A stretch of 64,000 nt of DNA from assembly GCA_002633005.1 (NCBI GenBank), contig NMRA01000430.1, positions 165,997 through 229,996 on the forward strand. The letters run 5' to 3'. The notes below the pieces were generated by a model. It was not told where the DNA came from. It did not search any database and saw nothing but the letters and a program-made list of their open reading frames with translations. Origin of the DNA: Phoronis australis (lineage: Eukaryota; Phoronida; Phoronidae). This document shows, piece by piece, positions 49,501 to 61,500 of the stretch; position 1 is the stretch's first letter; the number at the start of each line of letters is the position of its first letter. Position numbers and translations under genes: made by a program.

Positions 49501-52500
49501 TAATTCTTATGTCTATATAGTTTTAAGTACCATAGCTGAATATAATTATTACTTTTGTTACGTTGTAGGTGATGGCCAGTTAACCAGACGTGACTGTACA
49601 CTCCAGTCACATGACAAGTCCAACTGGCTGTTTACTAGTCTTGGCTTTGGTAGTCTGCTCTTTCTCACCCACTGGATCTACAGTGAGGTGTCTTTACTCA
49701 GCAGGTGGACAGTGACTGGCTACCCTAACACTGGCCCTTCACCTCACCCATGGGGGTATGTATTGCGCAGTATGGGAGTTACTCGTGTATGACTGTCTTG
49801 AATGTAGTGATTCGCCTATCAGTCGTTTAGGGTCGGGGAAAGTTAGAGGTGTTATTTACCAATTTCTGACACAAAGACGTCCTTTTGATTTAGGCCTCTT
49901 CTAATTGTAAAGGTGATCTCGCAGATTGTTCCCTACCCTTATTAGAAGTGTTCAGGACTTGTGAAGAACTGAGCCTTGTCTCGAGCAACAAGCCCAGAAA
50001 TCACTCCTATTCTGAGTAGGGATCGAGCTGACATCAATTTTATAAGATATGACCATTTCTGAGCCAACTGAGTGTAAAATAATTATGTGACGTGCACCCT
50101 CAATCATGCTGCAGGTTTTGCTTTGCTCACCTCATTTTTCCAAGAGTGACATGTACAGTTGCCTCATACTGATCTCCCCTTGAGTCAAGTGGAGTTTGAG
50201 CTGGTAAAAAACAATTTTGTCTTTATTTCCAGATTATGCGTTCTTGGGGCTTTGACTACTGGATCACTTGGGTCGTTTTTTCCTTGGTTGAGGAAATCCA
50301 TTGTTTGCTGGGTGATTGGCGCTGTTTCTTTTGCTTTGTTATATGTGCGAATAAAGGAGGATCCCTGGCTGGCGTTTACAGGTAAACAAAGGGCTATGCA
50401 TCGGTAGCATATACAGGTAAATGAAAGGCATTGCCTGGGTAGCATTTACAGGTAAATTAAAGGTGGTACCTGAGTAGTATTTACAGGTAAATGAAAGGTG
50501 GTACCTGAGTAGTATTTACAGGTAAATGAAGGGTGGTGCTTGGGTAGCATTTACAGGTAAATGAAGGGTGGTGCCTGAGTAGCATTTACAGGTAAATGAA
50601 GGGTGGTGCCTGAGTAGCATTTACAGGTAAATGAATGGTGGTGCCTGAGTAGCATTTACAGGTAAATGAAGGGTGGTGCCTGAGTAGCATTTACAGGTAA
50701 ATGAAGGGTGGTGCCTGAGTAGCATTTACAGGTAAATGAAGGGTGGTGCCTGAGTAGCATTTACAGGTAAATGAAGGGTGGTGCCTGAGTAGCATTTACA
50801 GGTAAATGAAGGGTGGTGCCTGAGTAGCATTTACAGGTAAATGAAGGGTGGTGCCTGAGTAGCATTTACAGGTAAATGAAGGGTGGTGCCTGAGTAGCAT
50901 TTACAGGTAAATGAAGGGTGGTGCCTGAGTAGCATTTACAGGTAAATGAAGGGTGGTGCCTGAGTAGCATTTACAGGTAAATGAAGGGTGGTGCCTGAGT
51001 AGCATTTACAGGTAAATGAAGGGTGGTGCCTGAGTAGCATTTACAGGTAAATGAAGGGTGGTGCCTGAGTAGCATTTACAGGTAAATGAAGGGTGGTGCC
51101 TGAGTAGCATTTACAGGTAAATGAAGGGTGGTGCCTGAGTAGCATTTACAGGTAAATGAAGGGTGGTGCCTGAGTAGCATTTACAGGTAAATGAAGGGTG
51201 GTGCCTGAGTAGCATTTACAGGTAAATGAAGGGTGGTGCCTGAGTAGCATTTACAGGTAAATGAAGGGTGGTGCCTGAGTAGCATTTACAGGTAAATGAA
51301 GGGTGGTGCCTGAGTAGCATTTACAGGTAAATGAAGGGTGGNGCTCAAGCTGTAAAGACTGTGGGCTTCGAATCAAATGAGAATTTAATTCTTATGTCTA
51401 TATAGTTTTAAGTACCATAGCTGAATATAATTATTACTTTTGTTACGTTGTAGGCGATGGCCAGTTAACCAGCCATGACTGTACACTCCAGTCACATGAC
51501 AAGTCCAACTGGCTGTTTACTAGTCTTGGCTTTGGTAGTCTGCTCTTTCTCACCCATTGGATCTACAGTGAGGTGTCTTTACTCAGCAGGTGGACAGTGA
51601 CTGGCTACCCTAACACTGGCCCTTCACCTCACCCATGGGGGTATGTATTGCGCAGTATGGGAGTTACTCGTGTATGACTGTCTTGAATATAGTGATTCTC
51701 TATCAGTCGTTTAGGGTCGAGGAAAGTTAGAGGTGTTATTTACCCATTTTCAGACACAAAGACGTCCTCATCAAATTGTAAAGGTGATCTCGCAGATTGC
51801 TCCCTTACTCTTATTAGAAGTGTTCAGGACTTGTGAAGAACTGAGCCTTGTGCAGAACTGAGCCTTGTCTCGAGCAAGCCCAGAAATCACTCCTATTCTG
51901 AGTAGGGATCGAGTTGACACCAGTTTTATAAGATATGACCATTTCCGAGCCAACTGAGTGTAAAATGATATAATAATGATGTGTGCACCCTCAGTCATGT
52001 TGCAGGTGTTGCTTTGCTCAACTCATCTTTCCAAGTGTGAGACGTACAGGTGCCTCATACTGATCTCCCCTTGAGTCAAGTGGAGTTTGAGCTGGTAACA
52101 AACAATTTTGTCTTTATTTCCAGATTATGCGTTCTTGCGGCTTTGACTACTGGATCACTTGTGTCGTTTTTTCCTTGGTTGAGGAAATCCATTGTTTGCT
52201 GGGTGATTGGCGCTGTTTCTTTTGCTTTGTTATATGTGCGAATAAAGGAGGATCCCTGGCTGGCGTTTACAGGTAAACAAAGGGCTATGCCTCAGTAGCA
52301 TATACAGGTAAATGAAAGGCGTTGCCTGGGTAGCATTTTCAGGTAAATTAAAGGTGATACCTGAGTAACATTTACAGGTAAATTAAAGGTGGTACCTGAG
52401 TAGCATTTACAGGTAAATTAAAGGTGATACCTGAGTAGCATTTACAGGTAAATTAAGGGTGTCACATGAGTAGCATTTACAGGTAAATTAAGGGTGGTAC

Positions 52501-55500
52501 CTGAGTAGCATTTACAGGTAAATTAAGGGTGATACCTGAGTAGCATTTACAGGTAAATTAAGGGTGATGCCTGAGTAGCATTTACAGGTAAATGAAGGGT
52601 GGTGCCTGGGTAGCATTTACAGGTAAATGAAGGGTGGTGCCTGAGTAGCATTTACCGGTAAATTAAAGGTGGTGCCTGGGTAGCATTTACTGGTGAGCAG
52701 TGATCCCTAGCTAATCTTTACAAGTGAATCTTTATGTAACTCTTGTGGACTGACTGAGCAAATTAATTATCATGTGTTTTATAGAAAGGTATGTCATGGC
52801 TTGCACTAATGTGTAATGTGCTAGTTGGAAAAGTTTGTAGTTATGTTAGAATCTGACCAAAACCTTTTGTATTATACAGGAAAAGAATGGCCTTCTGTTC
52901 TGGATATGTTTTCAACAAATGAATGTAGGATTCCTCTCACTTATATTCTAATGATGCTTTGTGTAAGTTGGCAAAGATGGCAGCAAATTTCCCTAATACA
53001 AGTATGGTTGAAGACAACTCTGACTTATGTGGATTCCGGCGTCCTCAGAGCTGTCATAGTGTCGGAAGAACACACGCTCGTAAGCACACTGTGTAACAAC
53101 TGACCAATACTAATAGTGATAATGAAGAGAACACATACATATATAAACATAATTAATATATGTTGCACATATTCTCATTATAAATTAGACGTGTATTTGT
53201 GACACAACTCATTCTAAACAAGTTCACTTTGTTGTAGGTGGTTTACTCGGTGGCGTCTACGTCATGCTTATCTGGCCCGAGTTAGTTGACCGCGTGATGA
53301 CCTGTCCACATGGCCGCACCATGTTTGTCACCATGTTGTGTTACATCTGTGAGATCCTTTTCTCTGTCTGGACGACAGCGTACAACTTTGTGCCGGGAGG
53401 GGAATACACGCGTCAACACACAGACTACCTCCTTGGCTTTATTATAGTGTCTATAGCGTTTGCTCTCTATACTGGTAAGAGCAAAGTGCAAAAACATAGG
53501 AACCATTCTGCCTCGCTAGCATCTAGCAAGCTATGCGTGCTAGATGATGTCAGAAGTAGTGATTTATTCTGTGTAATTATGCCACTGGCCCCTTTTTATT
53601 GAAATAAACACACTATATAAACACACTATATAGTTCCACACACAGACATGTCAGTTTAAACAAATTGCAAAAACGAGAGAAAAAACAAAAGCTACAATTC
53701 ACCATCTAATGCAGTACTTCTCCGTTTCTCTGTATGGACTAAGAGCTTGGTTATGACATTAATATTTTGTGATCTCATCAAGTGATCATAAACAAGTGGT
53801 ACATCTATTACAACAACTGGAATGATAAATTTTCATTGAAGGTCCACATACAAAAGGCATACTTAAAGAAGAAATGGCATTCACTCTCAGTAATTGGCAT
53901 CACATATGATGGTACCAGATGGCGCTAGTGTAAAGCAAGCTATCAATAGGGCTTTGTGAATAGGCTTGCCACCTTGCTAGCGTACACTAGAAATGGCCGC
54001 CACTGAGAATGATTGGATGGGGATGTGGAGTATTGAATTATGGGAGAAACGTGCTGATTCTGTTCCATAAGCCAAGATTTCTCATTTAGAGATCGTGAGT
54101 AGCCTTGCAGAATGCACCCTCCTTTGTTTAATGGCTTCTTCTTTATTAGCTTAGATCCAACCCAGATGGACCCTCATAGGCTATGCTCAGTTCATGCCTC
54201 ACATCTGCATCAAAATGACTCGTGTGGATTTGTGAGGGAGTGAAGCAAATATCTCTCTTGTTTGATTACTCTCCTGAAAGGGCCTATTGCTCATGGATGG
54301 CGGGCGATGAGAGATGCCAAAATGCTTGATTGATTGGCTTTGCTGGCCAACAAAATTTAGCCATTCACTCACGCAGCGTTATCATGGCAAATTCTAGTGG
54401 AGTTCTTTTATGAACACAGGACAGAGTAAAATGAAATCCTTAATCCCTTCAATGGGTTGAGTGCAAATGAGCTGATCCACTTGAAGGGGGTGTGAGCCAG
54501 TGTGTCGCTATAGACCATGTATTGTCGTCAATTCCATGTTGCCCCTTTCGCGGATTAAAAATGATTTCTTGTCTATAAGAACTGGCAGTACATTTATTGT
54601 TTCCGACCAGGCTCATAGTGTTTGCTTGTCATGGTGGGTTAGTTTTAGGGGGATTCTAGGCGTTCTATTTCAACCAATTTCAATTCAAACAAATAAAGTT
54701 GCTTTAGAACAGTAAATGCTGTAGTGAAGAATGTTGTCTATGATAATTGAACATGGTTAAACTTCGTAGCTGCTTTTGATCATTTTTTTGGTGGGAATAG
54801 TTTGCAAAAACATTTGCTAAGAGCTGTTGCTGTCCTAGTCACCTCGTAATTACCATTGTTACTTTCATGACTTCCAACTTTTACTTTCAATGCTCTTATT
54901 GTGCTCTGTGTGTCCTGTTGTTTGTTTTTCTCTAAAAACGTTCTGTTTCAGGCTCATCGGACTCAAAAAACACAATCTGTATGTCTGCTGACTCCATAGG
55001 ATCTGGTCGGAAAATAAAGGCTTGTGAGTATCAAATAACTACGTAAATTGACTAACCCTACTGAACCATTCTCAAATAAACACAGAAAAATCAGGAACCC
55101 CAACTGGGAATCGAACCACATGTCTCTAGATTGCCAGTCTAGTGCTCTCACCACTGAGCTACTGAGGACCCGATATCTGTGCAGTTACTGTTTACAGCCA
55201 ACTGTTAAGCCATACATCCCATGAGCGGCGTATCGTATGACTTAACAGTTGGCTGTAAACAGTAATTGCACAAATATTGGGTCCTCAGTAGTTCAGTGGT
55301 GAGAGCACTAGACCGTCAATCTAAAGACCTGTGGTTCGATTCCCAATTGGTGTTCCTGATTTTTCTGTTTATTTGATATATTTCACTGCTGGCCAACCTC
55401 AGCATCTATATATTTACTATATCTAATTGAACCATTCTCCTTTGATTAAGTAATCATGAATTTTTAAATGCAGTTCAAAAATCAAATCTTGAACAGCGAG

Positions 55501-58500
55501 GCGATGAGTGTTGAGTATTGTGCGAAGAAAAGGTGGTTATTTGTGTTGATTTGAGCTATGAGAAAGCGGATATATATATATGTATATATGTATATAGTGG
55601 TCTGTGAGGAAGAGGTGAAAGATTCAAAAAGCACACCCTTTCATGTATGAAAAGCTCTTCCTGCCCTGATTGGATGACTGTGATTGCTGACATCACCGGG
55701 CATCTGAACAAGAAAGGATTGAAAAATGTTCACGCATAATGAAAGTTAAAACAATTCAAATGGACTTTATTGTGACTTGAATACCACTACTGTTATTTAC
55801 TGCTACAGTTTGATACCAAATAATGGGACGTTTAATGAAAAACTGCAAACTGCACCTCTCCAGGAATAAGAGTTTGTTGAAGTCACCTATTTCACCTAAA
55901 GTGCTTGATGCTCTGAGAAATTGTGAAACCCAGTTTGATATCGTGCATGAAGCCTTGCTTCCAGTGCTTCACACCATTTTTATAATTATAAAATGCACAA
56001 CTTCACTTCCAATCCCAATTTTAGTTCATGCCTTATTAATTCACTCTCCAGTTGATGCAAATCTTTGATGGAAACATTTCAGCATTAACCTCACTGTATA
56101 ATAGGCTGGTATCCTCACACTATGGTTTCAGAGTAGTTTGTAGTTTGTCATGAACGAACAGTGTTTTGAGAGGGTCAAGGCATGGTTATATGAAAACACT
56201 GAATTATCCAGTTGCGGGTGTGGTTGATGAAAATGTCAACATCTACTCAGAGTTGACACTGCATCACTTCTGTGTTGATGTAGAATATTTTGTCTTTAAC
56301 AAGAGTTAATGTAAAACTTAATCAGAAAAATTATGACTTGTGTAAGAAGTGCTTCGTAAACTTCATTTATTTACCATGTTTTGACAAGTCATATGGTCTT
56401 GGTTAAATCTTATTTGAGAGCACAGCATATTACAATGGTGAACTGGCATTCCCCAAAACAAGAAAACAGATAAGATAACCGTTTTTGTTTCACTACTAAA
56501 GAAGGTTGGTTATGCGGAGAACATGTTACCTGCACATTGGTCATTTTATATTTTCTATTTTACCTCATCTGCTTTGTCTGAAGTGGCTTCCAATATCACC
56601 AGTTTTTCATTAAAGTCCATCGTTACCATTGACCTGATATGAAAATGGTTGCATTACGTTGTCATCCTATGCTTTCAGCATGCTATAATTTGGACAGCCC
56701 AGCCTGTCTCATGTTGTGTTAGTGAGTATATTGGTGTCCCCACTGCTTGAAAACCTACTTTAAATTAATGTTGTTCACCTGCTTTTCCTCCAATCACCAG
56801 CAAGGTGATATCACAGCACATTTCAGGCATCCGAGTTGACCAGGCTTTGGTTGGTGACGATTATCAAACTGTCTTATCTTCTGTAACCATGACAACAAGG
56901 ATGTTGATTCTTCAGATGATGATGTTGGCTTCACCAGTTGATCTTGCAGGGAATCCTCTTACACCCTCGGAGATCTCATTTTGACTTAGGTCCGCGTTGT
57001 ACTGCTAGTAATGTGCACCAGATGATCATATTGTGATCAGAACTCAGAGCCTTAGTACTGTGTACCAGTTGATCATGTTGTGAACTCTCTTGCCCTTAGT
57101 AATGTGCACCAGTTGATCATGTTGTGAATTCTCTGACCCTTAGTAATCTGCACCAGTTGATCATGTTGTGAACTCTCTTGCCCTTAGTAATGTGCACCAG
57201 TTGATCATGTTGTGAACTCTCTTGCCCTTTGTAATGTGCACCAGTTGATCGTGTTGTGAACTCTCTGACCCCTCTCCCATCCCTCTGTGTTCCCTCTCAC
57301 AAGCTATTCGGCTGCGCCTTTATTTGTTGAGATTGTGTAGTCCATATAATAGCATCGGTGTTTGTTAGTAAACCATATCACATATCTTGTTGATTTCCGT
57401 TCAGTACATTCCTGACTAGCAGGTTTAGGATGATGTGGTAAATTTTATTACATTGTTCAGTTCAGTTAAGATTCACTGTTCTAAGGCATCATTATCTAAG
57501 CAATAGTACAGGTTGTTATGAGTCCTGTAGATGCTGATCTGCACCTGTAAATGTTGACCTGCACCTGTAAATGTTGTCCTACACCAAGAATATGTCTACT
57601 TACACCTGTAAATGTTGACCTACACCTTCAAATGTTGATTGACACCTTTAGATGTTGACCCACATCTGTAAATGTTGACCTACACCTGTATGTTTACCTG
57701 CACCAGTCCTGTAAATGTTGACCTAAATCTATAAAGGTTAACCTGCACCTGTAAATGTTGACCTGTGCCTGAAAATGTTGACTTGCACCCAAGTCTTGAA
57801 AATGTTGACCAATGCCTGTAAATGTTGACCAATGCCTGAAAAAGTTGACCTACTTCTGTAAAATAAAATGCTGACCCACACTTAATTAAAAACCTGTGAA
57901 TGATTCAAAGCAGTTGCTGAGATTTAGGGTGTTACATTATGTTGCCTGTGATGTATTGATTACACTAAATGTGTTGTATTTTTATTTTAGTTTTGGTTGT
58001 GCTGTTCCTTGCTGGTGGTGCTGGTATGGTGACTAGGTTGGAGTCGAACAGTTTCTCACCTCCGTCTAGATTAAAGGTAACTTTATTTTTGAAATGAGTT
58101 GTGAGTAAATGCAAAGACTGGTTTACCAAATTGATTTTGGAAATGCTGAGCGCTACATGCGTCACTACTGATGACAGTGTCGTTTAGTGAGTTTTATACA
58201 CAGATTGTTGGTAGCCTAGACATATTTTAGTTATTCCTGAAAAAGCAGTAAGAGATCACACTCAGGGTTAATTAGTATGTGTACATCGATGTTGTATGAT
58301 AATGGTATCGAAAATGTGTTGTGCCAACTTCATCATAAATTATTAGCATTTTGTGATTACCTCGTCTTCATATTTTGGAAGTTTGGTATAGATTTGTGAC
58401 TTATTTTATAGTTATGTCTTGGAGTAGTTAACCTTGTCACACTCTTCTTTCTGTGTATTTGTGACCCCTTCTTGTTGGGCATTAGTTGAGAATTGTTGTT

Positions 58501-61500
58501 ACAGGCAAAATTTCGTGAAATAATGGATTGACTTGAGTCTGACTTTACACAAAGTGGGCGTGGTTGCTACATCTTACTCAATTGAAAAAATGTTAGTGAA
58601 GTATCTGCTGCTTGTAACTGCTTGGTTTATTTATAGCCTCATAATGTTTTCCGTGCTGCCATCTGGACTGTGCACTTTGGTTACGACAACAAAGGTTGGC
58701 CAAGCTTGGAGCGAGCTGCCCAGCTGTTGAACAACTCAGGTATGGATAGCTATCATAACCTTGTAGTTCAAGAACACAGGTATGTATAAATATCATAGCC
58801 ACGTTGTTGTACAACACCTATACAGATAGATATCATAGCCATACAGTTGAACTACGTAGATACGGGTAGATATAGCCGTGTTGTTGAACAACACGGGTAG
58901 GGATAGATATCAATATCCTGGTCAATGCAGTTGAACAACACTGATACAGATAGATATCATAGCCATGCAGTTGAATAACACAGGAAAGCTCTTGTGTAGG
59001 CAGCAAAATCACCATGGGTTTTTATTTGGTCATTGTAGTAGGTGGCACCCTGACACAGTAAATACGTGTTTTTATTCATGCCTTCACATTTTATGCTGTG
59101 ACTGATAAACTATACTATTTCCCGCATTGCCATAAGTGGTTCTGTTTGTCTGCCTGTAGCCTGTGTACACCGGTAAGCAGTGTAGCACTTGTTATTTTAG
59201 GAGCGGATGTAATCACGCTGCTGGAAAGTGATGCCTCCAAACCCTACCTGGGTAACAATGACTTGGGAATGTGGCTGGGTGAGAGGCTGTCTATGTATGT
59301 TGACTTTGGTCCATCAACCCAAGATCACACGTGGGGGTAAGTAGTCACGGGCTGCAAGTAGTGGTTGGAAGGGAGATTTTTGGTATTTTTTTCCATTGTA
59401 TGAAAAAAATAGAAAAGCCATTCATCTTTAGTGAGTGATGTGTGAGTCAAAGACGTGAAGCATGATTGAAGTAGATTAATTATGTATAATTGACGACTGG
59501 TATGTGAATCAAAGAGTTGAATATTGTGCAGTGGAACATGTCGTGAACACATCCACTAAAACAAGAAACTGTAGGAACACCGCATTTATCCACCTTCACT
59601 CTTATCAGGCTTCTATTGTGAGTCAGCATGCGTGAATAATTGGCTGATAAGCCACCTCTGGAACTACTTTTGGCTGAATGGATGACCAGGCCATAAAATG
59701 ATAATATTAGCCAAGACCAGTTACTAATGCAACAAAGAATANTTCACTGTTCTAAGGCATCATTATCTAAGCAATAGTACAGGTTGTTATGAGTCCTGTA
59801 GATGCTGATCTGCACCTGTAAATGTTGACCTGCACCAAGAATATGTCTACTTACACCTGTAAATGTTGACCTACACCTTCAGATGTTGATCGCCACCTTT
59901 AAATGTTGACCCACATCTGTAAATGTTGACCTACACCTATATATGTTTACCTGCACCAGTCCTTTAAATGTTGACCTAAACCTATAAAGGTTAACCTGCA
60001 CCTGTAAATGTTGACCTGTGCCTGAAAATGTTGACTTGCACCCAAGTCTTGAAAATGTTGACCAATGCCTGTAAATGTTGACCAATGCCTGAAAAAGTTG
60101 ACCTACTCCTGTAAAATAAAATGCTGACCCACACTTAATTAAAAACCTGTGAATGATTCAAAGCAGTTGCTGAGATTTAGGGTGTTACATTATGTTGCCT
60201 GTGATGTATTATACTAAATGCGTTGTATTTTTATTTTAGTTTTGGTTATGCTGTTCCTTGCTGGTGGTGCTGGTATGGTGACTAGGTTGGAGTCGAACAG
60301 TTTCTCACCTCCGTCTAGATTAAAGGTAACTTTATTTTTGAAATGAGTTGTGAGTAAATGCTGAGCGCTACATGCGTCACTACTGACGACAGTGTCGTTT
60401 AGTGAGTTTTATACACAGATTGTTGGTAGCCTAGACATATTTTTGAGAGTTATTCCTTAAAAAGCAGTAAGAGATCACGCTCAGGGTTAATTAGTATGTG
60501 TACATCAATGTTGTATGATAATGGTATCGGAAATGCGTTGTGCCAACTTCATCATAAATTATTGGCATTTTGTGATTACCTCGTCTTCATATTTTGGAAG
60601 TTTGGCATAGATTTGTGACTTATTTTATAGTTATGTCTTGGAGTAGTTTACCTTGTCACAGTCTTCTTTGTGTGTATTTGTGACCCCTTCTTGTTGGGCA
60701 TTAGTTAATAATTGTTGTTACAGGCAAAATTTCGTGAAATAATGGATTGACTTGAGTCTGACTTTACACAAAGTGGGTGTGGTTGCTACATCTTACTCAA
60801 TTGAAAAAATGTTAGTGAAGTATCTGCTGCTTGTAACTGCTTGGTTTATTTATAGCCTCATAATGTTTTCCGTGCTGCCATCTGGACTGTGCACTTTGGT
60901 TATGACAACAAAGGTTGGCCAAGCTTGGAGCGAGCTGCCCAGCTGTTGAACAACTCAGGTATGGATAGCTATCATAGCCTTGTAGTTCAAAAACACAGGT
61001 ATGTATAAATATCATAGCCACGTTGTTGTACAACACCTATACAGATAGATATCATAGCCATACAGTTGAACTACGTAGATATGGGTAGATATAGCCGTGT
61101 AGTTGAACAACACGGGTAGGGATAGATATCAATATCCTGGTCAATGCAGTTGAACAACACTGATACGGATAGATATCATAGCCATGCAGTTGAACAACAC
61201 AGGAAAGCTCTTGTGTAGGCAGCAAAATCACCATGGGTTTTTATTTGGTCATTGTAGTAGGTGGCACCCTGACACAGTAAATACGTGTTTTTATTCATGC
61301 CTTCACATTTTATGCTGTGACTGATAACCTATTATCTATTTCCCGCATTGCAATAAGTGGTTCTGTTTGTCTGTCTGTAGCATGTGTACACCAGTAAGCA
61401 GTGCAGCACTTGTTGTTTTAGGAGCAGATGTAATCACACTGCTGGAAAGTGATGCCTCTAAACCCTACCTGGGTAACAATGACTTGGGAATGTGGCTGGG

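Larger units (their letters stand above)
49458..51341. repeat. Duplication C, first copy (ends at single N 51342)
   Basis: It starts at GCTCAAGCTGTAAAGACTG and runs through two exons into the 35-bp array. The same sequence restarts after the N. Confidence 0.9.
51343..52690. repeat. Duplication C, second copy
   Basis: Same order with substitutions and small indels. Its 35-bp array is shorter, and the unique sequence beyond it leads to exon 6. Confidence 0.9.
55072..55376. repeat. Foldback of two tRNA-like sequences
   Basis: Arms 55072-55215 and 55234-55376 are inverted copies with an 18-bp spacer. Each holds an A-box (TAGCTCAGTGG / TAGTTCAGTGG) and B-box (GGTTCGATTCC). The acceptor stems do not pair, so these are tRNA-derived repeats (SINE-like), not working tRNA genes. 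It lies in CWH43 intron 7. Confidence 0.75.
57472..59741. repeat. Duplication D, first copy (ends at single N 59742)
   Basis: It starts at TTCACTGTTCTAAGGCATC and matches 59743-61756 up to about 59535. The final 205 bp before the N have no counterpart in copy 2. Confidence 0.9.

Noticed and set aside
51454-52272. True tandem duplication of CWH43 exons 4-5 giving extra membrane segments
   Set aside because: The break is exactly at a single N, intron sequence is duplicated with allele-like differences, and three other places show the same pattern.
50382-52690. CRISPR-like array
   Set aside because: Head-to-tail 35-bp units without spacers in an animal intron; a minisatellite.
52880-52966. Possible extra CWH43 exon with acceptor TTATACAG and donor TTTGT|GTAAGT
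   Set aside because: It accepts phase 1 but leaves phase 0, which does not fit exon 6; exon 5 joins exon 6 directly and matches the family there.
55099-55352. Functional tRNA genes
   Set aside because: Acceptor stems do not pair, T stems are poor and one anticodon loop lacks U33.
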